A stretch of 5,295 nucleotides of DNA from Candidatus Bathyarchaeota archaeon (GTDB taxonomy: Archaea > Thermoproteota > Bathyarchaeia > RBG-16-48-13 > GCA-020355125), in contig JAUWWH010000092.1 of the NCBI GenBank assembly GCA_030617005.1, positions 1 through 5,295 on the forward strand, given 5' to 3'. The notes under the pieces are model-generated. The model was given only the letters and a program-made list of their open reading frames with translations, did not search any database and had not been told where the DNA came from. The position numbers and the translations under genes were made by a program. The first letter of the stretch is position 1. Each line of letters opens with the position of its first letter. Shown here one piece after another: positions 1 through 5,295 of the stretch.

Positions 1-692
1 CCAAAATACTGATTGAAGAAGCGATTAAAGTGAATTTCTCCTCTAAACCTTATATAGTTCAAGTTGGAGAAAAAACATTTGAGGGGCGATCGATAATAAT
101 TGCGACTGGAAGTTCAGAAAGATGGTTAGGTCTGGAGTCAGAGGCGAGACTTCGGGGTAGAGGAGTCGCCATTTGTGCTACTTGTGATGCACCCCTTTTC
201 AAGGACAAGACTACGGTGGTTGTTGGTGGCGGAAATGCAGCTATAGAGGAAGCAATAGCTCTTGCGAAGTTTGCTCAAAAAGTTATTGTAATACATAGAC
301 GCGACAAGTTGAGAGCAACAAAGATTCTTCAGGAAAGAGCTTTTGAAAATTACAAGATCGGCTTTCTGTGGGATACAGTGATTCAGGAGGTCTTGGGCAA
401 GGAAAGAGTTGAAGGTTTACGTTTTAAAAACCTGAAAACAGGTGAAGAGGCTGAGTTGAAAACTGATGCCGTTTTTATCGCCATTGGCCATAAACCGAAC
501 ACTAGCATCTTCAGAGGAGAAATCGAATTGAACGAGAAAGGTTACGTTAAAGTAGTTAACGATACAGAAACCAGCGTTGATGGAGTCTTTATTGCAGGAG
601 ACGTTGGAGACGACCGGTATCGACAAGCTGTTACAGCTGCAGGATCAGGATGTAAAGCGGCTTTAGACGCAGAAAAATATCTTGAGAGTTAA
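1..692 (+). CDS. trxB: Thioredoxin reductase (NADPH, FAD), 3' part only
   Basis: This flavoenzyme passes electrons from NADPH through FAD and a redox-active dithiol to thioredoxin or a related cytosolic disulfide carrier. The reading frame is open to the left edge (first whole codon at 3), so the GTG at 30 is not the real start. About 230 of the usual 305-330 residues are visible; the first FAD Gly-rich motif is missing. Present in order are the ATGS segment before the central domain, the dithiol CATC (cysteine codons at 174 and 183), the NADPH Rossmann motif GGGNAAIEEA (about 225-254), and HRRDKLR (294-314). This last motif matches the HRRxxxR motif that binds the NADPH 2'-phosphate. The C-terminal FAD motif GVFIAGDV is followed by YRQAVTAAGSGC, and the gene ends with TAA at 690. 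The CDAPLF after the dithiol differs from the CDGFFY of Escherichia coli. The motif set is diagnostic of the family; the exact partner is unknown. Confidence 0.95.
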   Translation, partial: KILIEEAIKVNFSSKPYIVQVGEKTFEGRSIIIATGSSERWLGLESEARLRGRGVAICATCDAPLFKDKTTVVVGGGNAAIEEAIALAKFAQKVIVIHRRDKLRATKILQERAFENYKIGFLWDTVIQEVLGKERVEGLRFKNLKTGEEAELKTDAVFIAIGHKPNTSIFRGEIELNEKGYVKVVNDTETSVDGVFIAGDVGDDRYRQAVTAAGSGCKAALDAEKYLES

Positions 693-702
693 GAATCTTA
701 AA

Positions 703-721
703 GGGAAAAAAGTTTTTTCCC
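703..721. terminator. Perfect A/T-core palindrome, possible trxB terminator
   Basis: Eleven bases after the trxB stop, GGGAAAAAA and TTTTTTCCC form a perfect inverted repeat around a single central G. As RNA it can fold only as a short hairpin of about seven pairs with a five-base loop. The six-T run at 713-718 could also act as the T-rich stop signal used in archaea. Because it is symmetric it could equally be a protein-binding site. Its place right after the stop favours termination; this is inference. Confidence 0.5.
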
Positions 722-742
722 GTATCATCCTTAACTATAAAC

Positions 743-752
743 ATTATAAAAA
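743..752 (+). promoter_or_regulatory. Candidate upstream TATA box for the Lon-like gene
   Basis: The stretch ATTATAAAAA closely resembles an archaeal TATA box. If used, transcription would start near 775 and leave a leader of about 100 bases before the ATG at 882. The region is so A+T-rich that such matches occur easily by chance, and at least two other candidates lie closer to the gene. Confidence 0.25.
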
Positions 753-767
753 TAATTTCTCGATTTT

Positions 768-841
768 ATTAAAAAATTTGACTTCGTTAGATAATTAAAC
801 ATCATTGATTATTAAAAAATAAAATTTGGATAAATAATTAA
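768..841 (+). repeat. Degenerate 43-bp-period direct repeat
   Basis: ATTAAAAAAT occurs at 768-777 and again at 811-820. ATAATTAA occurs at 791-798 and again at 834-841. Both pairs are offset by exactly 43 bp, so 768-798 and 811-841 align at about 23 of 31 positions without gaps. The spacing is close to four DNA helix turns, so two copies of a regulator could sit on the same face. In such A+T-rich DNA part of this match may be chance. Confidence 0.35.
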
Positions 842-851
842 GTTATGATAG

Positions 852-861
852 ATATATTTAT
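852..861 (+). promoter_or_regulatory. Candidate proximal TATA box for the Lon-like gene
   Basis: ATATATTTAT follows a purine-rich stretch (GATAG) that could serve as a BRE. Its centre is about 25 bp before the ATG at 882, which is the normal distance from TATA box to transcription start in archaea. If used, the mRNA would begin at or within a few bases of the start codon and be essentially leaderless. That fits the lack of a good Shine-Dalgarno sequence there: only GTGA at 872-875. Confidence 0.45.
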
Positions 862-881
862 TTCTAATAGAGTGAACAGAA

Positions 882-3287
882 ATGGTAGATGAATTATCTG
901 TTGAAAAGTTGAGTTTGAAATTTGACCCAACAATGCTGAATTGTGAAACGACTGCTGATTTGAAACCTCTTGAAGGAATCATAGGTCAAGAGAGAGCTGT
1001 GAGAGCTCTCAAGTTTGGTTTGAATATCAAGGAGCAAGGCTTTAACATATACGTAGCGGGAGTACCAGGAACTGGTAGAACATCTGCAGTTAAAGATTTT
1101 TTAGAGGAGATAGCTAAAACAGAACAAGTACCTTCTGACTGGTGTTATGTAAACAACTTTCGTAACTCATATGAACCGAAAGCAATACGATTTCCTCCAG
1201 GAACGGCAAAGGAATTTCAAAAAGATATGAAAGAGTTCATCACCGAAGTGCGGAGGGCACTTCCGAAAGCATTTGCGAGCGAGGATTATGCCATAAAAAG
1301 AGAGGAAACTGTAAAAGTCATAGAAAAAGAGAAAATGGAAATCTTTGCTGAACTCAACAGAGAAGCAGAAGAACAAGGTTTCTTTCTTCAAAGCACATCC
1401 AGGGGATTACTTATCATCCCGATGAGTAAAGGAAAACCGATGAGTAATGAAGAGATAATGGCATTAAGCCCTCAAATAAGAGAGGAAATACAAAAAAGAA
1501 GGGATGGATTAAGAGCAGAACTGAGAAGTGCTACAATACAAGCTAGGAATCTAGATAAAAAGGGTAATGATGAGCTTAAAAAATTGAACCATGAAGTAGC
1601 TCTTTATACGATTGGACATTTAGTATCGGATGAAATAGAGAAATACAATGATTTTCCTGAAGTTACAACTTACATTAAAGAAGTACAGGATGATATACTG
1701 AATAATCTCATTGCATTCATAAGCGAACCTAAGGCTTCTCCCCAGCTTCCCTTTCCAGTGCCATGGTTAAAGGAAGCGTCATTCAGGAAATATGAGGTGA
1801 ATGTGATCGTTGACAATTCAGATACCCGTGGTGGTCCCGTTGTTATGGAGCTTAACCCAAAATATCCAAATCTTTTTGGAAGAATAGAGAAAGAAGCTCA
1901 GTTTGGAGTCTTAAACACTGACTTCACTATGATTCGTGAAGGCTCTCTACATAAAGCTAATGGGGGTTATTTAGTGCTTCCAGTTGAGGATTTACTGCGT
2001 AATATCATCTCATATGAATCATTAAAAAGAGCTCTGATGAATAAATGCATCCACATAGAGGAAGCAGGAGAACGCTTAGGCTTTATCACTACAAAGGGGT
2101 TAAGACCAGACCCCATTCCCTTAAAGGTTAAAGTGATCTTAATTGGAGATCCCTCTCTTTATCAAAAGCTTTACGCATTAGATAGGGATTTCAAAGAACT
2201 CTTCAAGGTTAAGGCAGATTTTGACACAACTATGAACAGAACTGAAAAGAACATTCGAAAATATGCGGCTTTCGTCTGTACCTTCTGTCGAAAAGAGAAG
2301 TTAAAACATTTAGATGTCTCGGGAGTGGGAAAAGTGTTGGAGTACGGTTCCAGGTTAGCAGCTGATCAAAAGAAGCTTACGACGAGATTCGCGGTTATTG
2401 CTGATATTATTAGAGAAGCAAATTTCTACGCTACCCAAGAAAACGCTGACTACGTATCTGCAAACCATGTAAAAAAAGCCATTGAAGAAAAAATCTATCG
2501 ATCCAACCTTATCCAAGAGAAGATTCGAGAGATGATGGAAAGAGAAGTCATTCTCATCGATACAGAAGGGGAAGCCGTAGGACAGGTAAATGGATTATCA
2601 GTCATGAGTCTTGGAGACTTCTCCTTCGGTTCACCATCAAGAGTAACCGTTAGCATAGGTCTCGGTCGAGAAGGAATTGTCGACATCCAACGCGAAGCAA
2701 AACTAGGAGGCCCTATCCATACAAAGGGAGTCATGATACTAAACGGGTATTTGACAGAGAAATACGCTCAAGATAAACCTCTAAGCCTTTCAGCTCGCCT
2801 CGTCTTTGAACAGAGCTACGGAATGGTGGACGGAGATAGCGCATCCAGTACAGAATTATATGCCATTCTTTCCGCTCTTTCAGGAGTACCCATTAAACAA
2901 AATATAGCTGTCACGGGATCAGTGAACCAGAAAGGAGAAGTACAAGCAATAGGAGGAGTAAACGAAAAAATAGAGGGGTTTTTTGAGGTCTGTAAAACTA
3001 AAGGATTTACAGGAAAACAAGGTGTTTTAATTCCATATAGCAATGTGAAAAACCTCATACTTAAAGAGGAAGTAGTGAATGCTGTGGAAACGGGAAAATT
3101 CCACATATACCCTGTGAAAACAATCGATCAAGGAATCGAGGTTCTCACCGGAGAAAAAGCAGGTACGAGGCAGACAGACGGAATATTCCAAGAGAGAACC
3201 ATAAATGCACTAGTTGATAAACAATTGAGAGTGATGGCAGAAAAACTTGAGGAGTTTCCAGAATTCATCGTAGGAAAGAGAAAGTAA
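882..3287 (+). CDS. Lon-like (LonC/YcbZ-type, AAA_32) Ser-Lys protease
   Basis: This is a probable soluble cytosolic protease of MEROPS family S16 for damaged or unfolded protein; substrates are unknown. The N-terminal AAA-type module has GVPGTGRT at residues 60-67, where arginine replaces the usual Walker A lysine. A long charged helical insertion (about 115-280, probably coiled-coil) splits the module. It resumes with NLFGRIE (330-336), LHKANGGYLVL (356-366, next to the presumed Walker B) and an AAA lid with a sensor-2-like Arg502. The Lon protease domain (about 555-760) has IHTKGVMILNGYL, catalytic Ser653 in DGDSAS, and Lys696 in GGVNEK. Their 43-residue spacing equals that of Escherichia coli Lon. 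A 45-residue tail follows. There are no membrane segments, unlike standard archaeal LonB. At 801 residues it is typical of the long AAA_32 proteases. The start is fixed by an in-frame TGA at 873. The related Meiothermus LonC works without ATP hydrolysis, so ATP dependence here is uncertain. Confidence 0.93.
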   Translation: MVDELSVEKLSLKFDPTMLNCETTADLKPLEGIIGQERAVRALKFGLNIKEQGFNIYVAGVPGTGRTSAVKDFLEEIAKTEQVPSDWCYVNNFRNSYEPKAIRFPPGTAKEFQKDMKEFITEVRRALPKAFASEDYAIKREETVKVIEKEKMEIFAELNREAEEQGFFLQSTSRGLLIIPMSKGKPMSNEEIMALSPQIREEIQKRRDGLRAELRSATIQARNLDKKGNDELKKLNHEVALYTIGHLVSDEIEKYNDFPEVTTYIKEVQDDILNNLIAFISEPKASPQLPFPVPWLKEASFRKYEVNVIVDNSDTRGGPVVMELNPKYPNLFGRIEKEAQFGVLNTDFTMIREGSLHKANGGYLVLPVEDLLRNIISYESLKRALMNKCIHIEEAGERLGFITTKGLRPDPIPLKVKVILIGDPSLYQKLYALDRDFKELFKVKADFDTTMNRTEKNIRKYAAFVCTFCRKEKLKHLDVSGVGKVLEYGSRLAADQKKLTTRFAVIADIIREANFYATQENADYVSANHVKKAIEEKIYRSNLIQEKIREMMEREVILIDTEGEAVGQVNGLSVMSLGDFSFGSPSRVTVSIGLGREGIVDIQREAKLGGPIHTKGVMILNGYLTEKYAQDKPLSLSARLVFEQSYGMVDGDSASSTELYAILSALSGVPIKQNIAVTGSVNQKGEVQAIGGVNEKIEGFFEVCKTKGFTGKQGVLIPYSNVKNLILKEEVVNAVETGKFHIYPVKTIDQGIEVLTGEKAGTRQTDGIFQERTINALVDKQLRVMAEKLEEFPEFIVGKRK

Positions 3288-3311
3288 TTATCTCAACGAA
3301 ACTCAAAAGCA

Positions 3312-3319
3312 ATAAATAA
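3312..3319 (+). promoter_or_regulatory. Weak candidate TATA box for desulfoferrodoxin
   Basis: ATAAATAA follows an A/G-rich stretch (AAAAGCA) that could be a BRE. It would place the transcription start near 3340, about 40 bases before the ATG. The 95-bp gap after the protease gene leaves room for a separate promoter, but read-through from upstream is equally possible because no clear terminator is visible between the two genes. Confidence 0.25.
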
Positions 3320-3367
3320 TCACAATCTAATATTAAAGATGTAAATAAAGATAAGAAAAAAGAAGTT

Positions 3368-3373
3368 GAGGAG
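3368..3373 (+). promoter_or_regulatory. Shine-Dalgarno site of desulfoferrodoxin
   Basis: GAGGAG lies nine bases before the ATG at 3383 and matches the 3' end of 16S rRNA. An in-frame TGA (3380-3382) touches the ATG directly, so no longer start is possible and this site fixes the start. Confidence 0.75.
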
Positions 3374-3382
3374 AAAAACTGA

Positions 3383-3760
3383 ATGACAGAACTAAAACAA
3401 ATTTACAAATGTACTATTTGCGGTAACATTGTTGAAGTGTTGCATACGGGTGTAGGACAACTTGTTTGCTGCGGTCAACCTATGGAATTGCTCACAGAGA
3501 AAACCTCTGATGTCGGCTTGGAAAAACATGTTCCAGTAATAGAGAAAATAGGTGGTAAAATAAAGGTTAAAGTTGGAAGTGTACCACATCCCATGGAACA
3601 AAATCATTACATCGAGTTTATAGAAATAATTGCTGATGGTAAAACTTGTAACAAACACTTAAACCCGGGAGATAATCCGGAAGCAGAGTTTGAAGTAACA
3701 TCTGAGAAAATAGAAGCAAGAGAATACTGTACAATCCACGGATTATGGAAATCCAACTAA
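3383..3760 (+). CDS. dfx: Desulfoferrodoxin, two-iron superoxide reductase
   Basis: This small cytosolic iron protein reduces superoxide to hydrogen peroxide without making oxygen, a common defence in anaerobes. At 125 residues it has the normal two-domain length. The N-terminal desulforedoxin-like domain carries Cys10, Cys13, Cys29 and Cys30, which bind the rubredoxin-like centre I. The neelaredoxin-like domain has every ligand of the catalytic centre II: His49, His69, His75 and His119 in the plane and Cys116 as the axial thiolate (EYCTIHGLW). Glu47 and Lys48, which help catalysis in the well-studied Desulfoarculus enzyme, are also present at the same numbers. All key residues are intact, so the protein should be active. 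The usual electron donor, rubredoxin, is not encoded in this window. The gene is 95 bp after the protease gene and has its own strong ribosome site. Confidence 0.97.
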   Translation: MTELKQIYKCTICGNIVEVLHTGVGQLVCCGQPMELLTEKTSDVGLEKHVPVIEKIGGKIKVKVGSVPHPMEQNHYIEFIEIIADGKTCNKHLNPGDNPEAEFEVTSEKIEAREYCTIHGLWKSN

Positions 3761-3790
3761 GCCTTATCTACGATAAAATATCTCTACCTA

Positions 3791-3822
3791 TTCTTCTTTT
3801 TTTTAAGAAAATAGAAGCTTTT
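3791..3822 (+). terminator. T-rich terminator-like element after desulfoferrodoxin
   Basis: About 30 bases after the dfx stop there is a pyrimidine-rich stretch with an unbroken run of eight T (3797-3804). CTTCT (3793-3797) and AGAAG (3813-3817) could pair around it, extended by TTTT/AAAA with one bulge, and TTTT follows at 3819-3822. T tracts on the coding strand are the usual intrinsic stop signal in archaea. The element sits between dfx and the synthetase promoter, so it probably separates two transcription units. Confidence 0.55.
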
Positions 3823-3869
3823 CGTCGTTTATTGAGATGTATAAGGTGTTGAAGGGGACCGTATTCTTC

Positions 3870-3883
3870 AAAAGATATATTAA
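3870..3883 (+). promoter_or_regulatory. BRE/TATA-like promoter of the acyl-CoA synthetase gene
   Basis: AAAAG (BRE-like) is followed by ATATATTAA (3875-3883). The expected start, about 25 bp downstream of the box, falls near 3904. That leaves a leader of about 20 bases, just enough to carry the GAGGT ribosome site. The geometry is coherent and the element comes right after a terminator-like T tract. The match is by eye only. Confidence 0.5.
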
Positions 3884-3911
3884 TAATTAGAGTCGTCAAT
3901 GTATAGCGCTT

Positions 3912-3916
3912 GAGGT
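3912..3916 (+). promoter_or_regulatory. Shine-Dalgarno site of the acyl-CoA synthetase
   Basis: GAGGT lies seven bases before the ATG at 3924. There is no other ATG, GTG or TTG in this frame between the in-frame TAG at 3888 and this ATG, so the start is well fixed. Confidence 0.7.
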
Positions 3917-3923
3917 AGGGCAT

Positions 3924-5295
3924 ATGCTAGAGACATTCTTTGAGCCGACATCCATAGCTATAATAGGTGCTTCAAGGAAAACGGGGAAAGTTGGGCATGA
4001 AGTTTTAAAGAACGTCCTCGAGAGTGGATTTAAAGGTAAAATTTTCCCAGTGAATCCGAAAGCGGAGGAGATTTTAGGACAAAAATGTTATTCTAGTGTG
4101 TTGAAGATTCCTGATGAAGTTGACCTGGGGGTCATAGTCATCCCAGCTGCTATTGTCCCTAAAGTGGTGGAAGAAGCTGGAAAGAAGGGGATCAAGGCGT
4201 TGATAATAATTTCCGCCGGATTTCGAGAAGTAGGCGGTGAAGGTGCTAAGTTAGAGGATGAGATTATTAACATCTGTAAAAAATATCACATCCGCGTCCT
4301 TGGACCCAATTGCCTTGGGATATTAGACGCTTTTACACCCATAAATATCTCTTTTGCTCCAACAATGCCTAAGAAAGGGGGAGCAGCTTTTATCTCTCAA
4401 AGTGGAGCTTTAGGGACTGCAGTACTCGACTGGATTCAAGATCAAAGAATTGGTTTAGGTAAGTTTATCAGCTTGGGAAACAAGGCAGACTTGGATGAAA
4501 CTGATTTAATATCTGAGTTAGCTGATGATGAAGAGATCAGCGTCATTCTTCTCTATCTTGAAGGTGTAAAGAGAGGAGAGGAATTTATAAGGGTGGCTCG
4601 AAAGGTAACCCGTAAAAAACCGATAGTAATTCTTAAATCGGGAGTTACTGAAGCTGGTGCTAGAGCTGCTTCTTCCCATACAGGCACGATGGCGGGGAGT
4701 GATTTAGCGTTTGAAATTGCTTTCAAAAAGGCTGGTATTATTCGGGTTGAAACCGCTGAGGAACTCTTTGAATTAGCTGAGATCTTTTCGACACAACCAA
4801 TTCCAGAGGGATCTAATGTTGCGATAATTACAAATGCGGGTGGTCCAGGAATCCTAGCTACAGACTCTTGTGAGAAATATGGCCTCAAGATGGCACCAAT
4901 GTCCTCAAACATAGTCAAAAAATTGAGGGAGAGACTCCCTCCAGCATCTGGGTTCTTCAATCCAATCGATATTTTAGGAGACGCATCGGCAGAAAGATAC
5001 AAATTCGCGGTGGAAACCGTTCTCAGATGCGAGGAGGTAAACAGTGGATTAATAATTCTTGCTCCCCAAGCCATGACTGAGCCATTATTGATAGCGAAAA
5101 CCATAGTAGACTCGAAACATGTCTTCAAAAATAAACCCGTTATGACCTCATTTATGGGTGGAAGAACTGTTGCTAAAGGTATTGAGGAGATTGAGAAAGC
5201 AGGAATACCTAACTTCCCATTTCCAGAGAGGGCGATTCGCTCTCTATCAATTTTAGTTAAGTATGGCGACTACTTGAAGAGTTCTCAGATTGAAA
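3924..5295 (+). CDS. acdA: ADP-forming acyl-CoA (acetyl-CoA) synthetase alpha chain, 3' end outside window
   Basis: This cytosolic enzyme turns acetyl-CoA or another acyl-CoA, ADP and phosphate into the free acid, CoA and ATP. It is the main energy-saving last step of peptide, sugar or organic-acid fermentation in many archaea. The 457 visible residues hold three alpha-chain domains. The first is a CoA-binding Rossmann domain (about 1-130, IAIIGASRKTGKVG). The second is a succinyl-CoA-synthetase-like domain (about 150-290) with FISQSGALG and the phospho-histidine His252 in SSHTGTMAGSD. The third (about 296-445) has ITNAGGPGILATD and FNPIDILGDA. His252 matches the His257-alpha of the Korarchaeum enzyme. 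Separate alpha chains are about 460 residues, so the protein either stops just past the edge or continues into a fused ATP-grasp beta part; the window cannot tell. The true substrate (acetyl, aryl or branched acyl) cannot be read from the sequence. The gene probably has its own promoter. Confidence 0.93.
   Translation, partial: MLETFFEPTSIAIIGASRKTGKVGHEVLKNVLESGFKGKIFPVNPKAEEILGQKCYSSVLKIPDEVDLGVIVIPAAIVPKVVEEAGKKGIKALIIISAGFREVGGEGAKLEDEIINICKKYHIRVLGPNCLGILDAFTPINISFAPTMPKKGGAAFISQSGALGTAVLDWIQDQRIGLGKFISLGNKADLDETDLISELADDEEISVILLYLEGVKRGEEFIRVARKVTRKKPIVILKSGVTEAGARAASSHTGTMAGSDLAFEIAFKKAGIIRVETAEELFELAEIFSTQPIPEGSNVAIITNAGGPGILATDSCEKYGLKMAPMSSNIVKKLRERLPPASGFFNPIDILGDASAERYKFAVETVLRCEEVNSGLIILAPQAMTEPLLIAKTIVDSKHVFKNKPVMTSFMGGRTVAKGIEEIEKAGIPNFPFPERAIRSLSILVKYGDYLKSSQIE

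Noticed and set aside
30..32. GTG as start codon of the thioredoxin reductase
   Set aside because: The same frame is open to the left edge with family-like sequence, and a start here would drop the first FAD-binding part; the gene is simply cut by the window.
693..881. Possible RNA gene or riboswitch in the A+T-rich gap before the protease
   Set aside because: Apart from the short palindrome at 703-721 there is no G+C-rich folded core as expected for a structured RNA in such a genome; the region looks like promoter DNA.
2816..3106. Open frame of 96 residues on the - strand, and similar ones at 1167-1391 and 2495-2734
   Set aside because: All are antisense to well-conserved parts of the protease gene, including the catalytic domain; none has a recognisable domain.
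882..3287. Standard archaeal membrane LonB
   Set aside because: No hydrophobic membrane segments are present, and the long helical insertion and AAA_32-type motifs point to the LonC/YcbZ-like branch.
3392..3658. Open frame of 88 residues on the - strand
   Set aside because: It is antisense to the desulfoferrodoxin gene, whose metal ligands are all intact; it shows no domain.
3837..3890. 17-codon small open frame (ATG at 3837, TAG at 3888) before the synthetase
   Set aside because: It has no clear ribosome site, overlaps the likely TATA box, and ends before the expected transcription start, so it would not be in the synthetase mRNA.
4553..5128. Long open frame of 191 residues on the - strand
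   Set aside because: It lies wholly inside the synthetase gene, shows no recognisable domain and has a poorly structured composition; it is a shadow of the + strand coding sequence.

Overview
The window is most likely from an archaeon, probably an anaerobic or microaerophilic member of an uncultivated TACK- or Asgard-type lineage. Bathyarchaeia-like is my best guess, from gene types and codon style rather than any database search. The main hints are an ADP-forming acyl-CoA synthetase alpha chain, an acetate-forming enzyme typical of archaea, and a superoxide reductase in place of superoxide dismutase. TATA/BRE-like promoters, T-rich stop signals, low G+C (very A+T-rich between genes) and many AGA/AGG arginine codons point the same way. 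A bacterium with archaeal-type energy genes cannot be excluded.

All four protein genes lie on the + strand. Positions 1-692 hold the 3' part of a thioredoxin reductase (trxB), with its dithiol, NADPH-binding and C-terminal FAD motifs; the 5' end is outside the window. A 189-bp, very A+T-rich gap (693-881) holds a perfect small palindrome just after the trxB stop, candidate TATA boxes, and a loose direct repeat with a 43-bp period. Positions 882-3287 encode an 801-residue Lon-like protease of the LonC/YcbZ (AAA_32) type. It has a complete Ser-Lys dyad but arginine in the Walker A lysine position. After 95 bp comes a complete two-iron desulfoferrodoxin (3383-3760), with every ligand of both iron centres present. 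A 163-bp gap (3761-3923) holds a T-rich terminator-like element and a TATA-like promoter. It leads into an ADP-forming acyl-CoA synthetase alpha chain (3924 to the edge) with its phospho-histidine; its 3' end is outside the window.

The first three genes form a loose redox and protein-quality theme: NADPH-driven thiol reduction, removal of damaged protein, and superoxide reduction. The gaps suggest separate promoters rather than one tight operon. The synthetase probably starts a separate energy-metabolism unit. No RNA gene, mobile element, CRISPR array or other large repeat was seen, and no stretch over 300 bases lacks a gene. I found no clear sign of a wholly new system. The points most worth a second look are the modified Walker A and the CxxC pair in the protease, and the repeat-bearing region in front of it.
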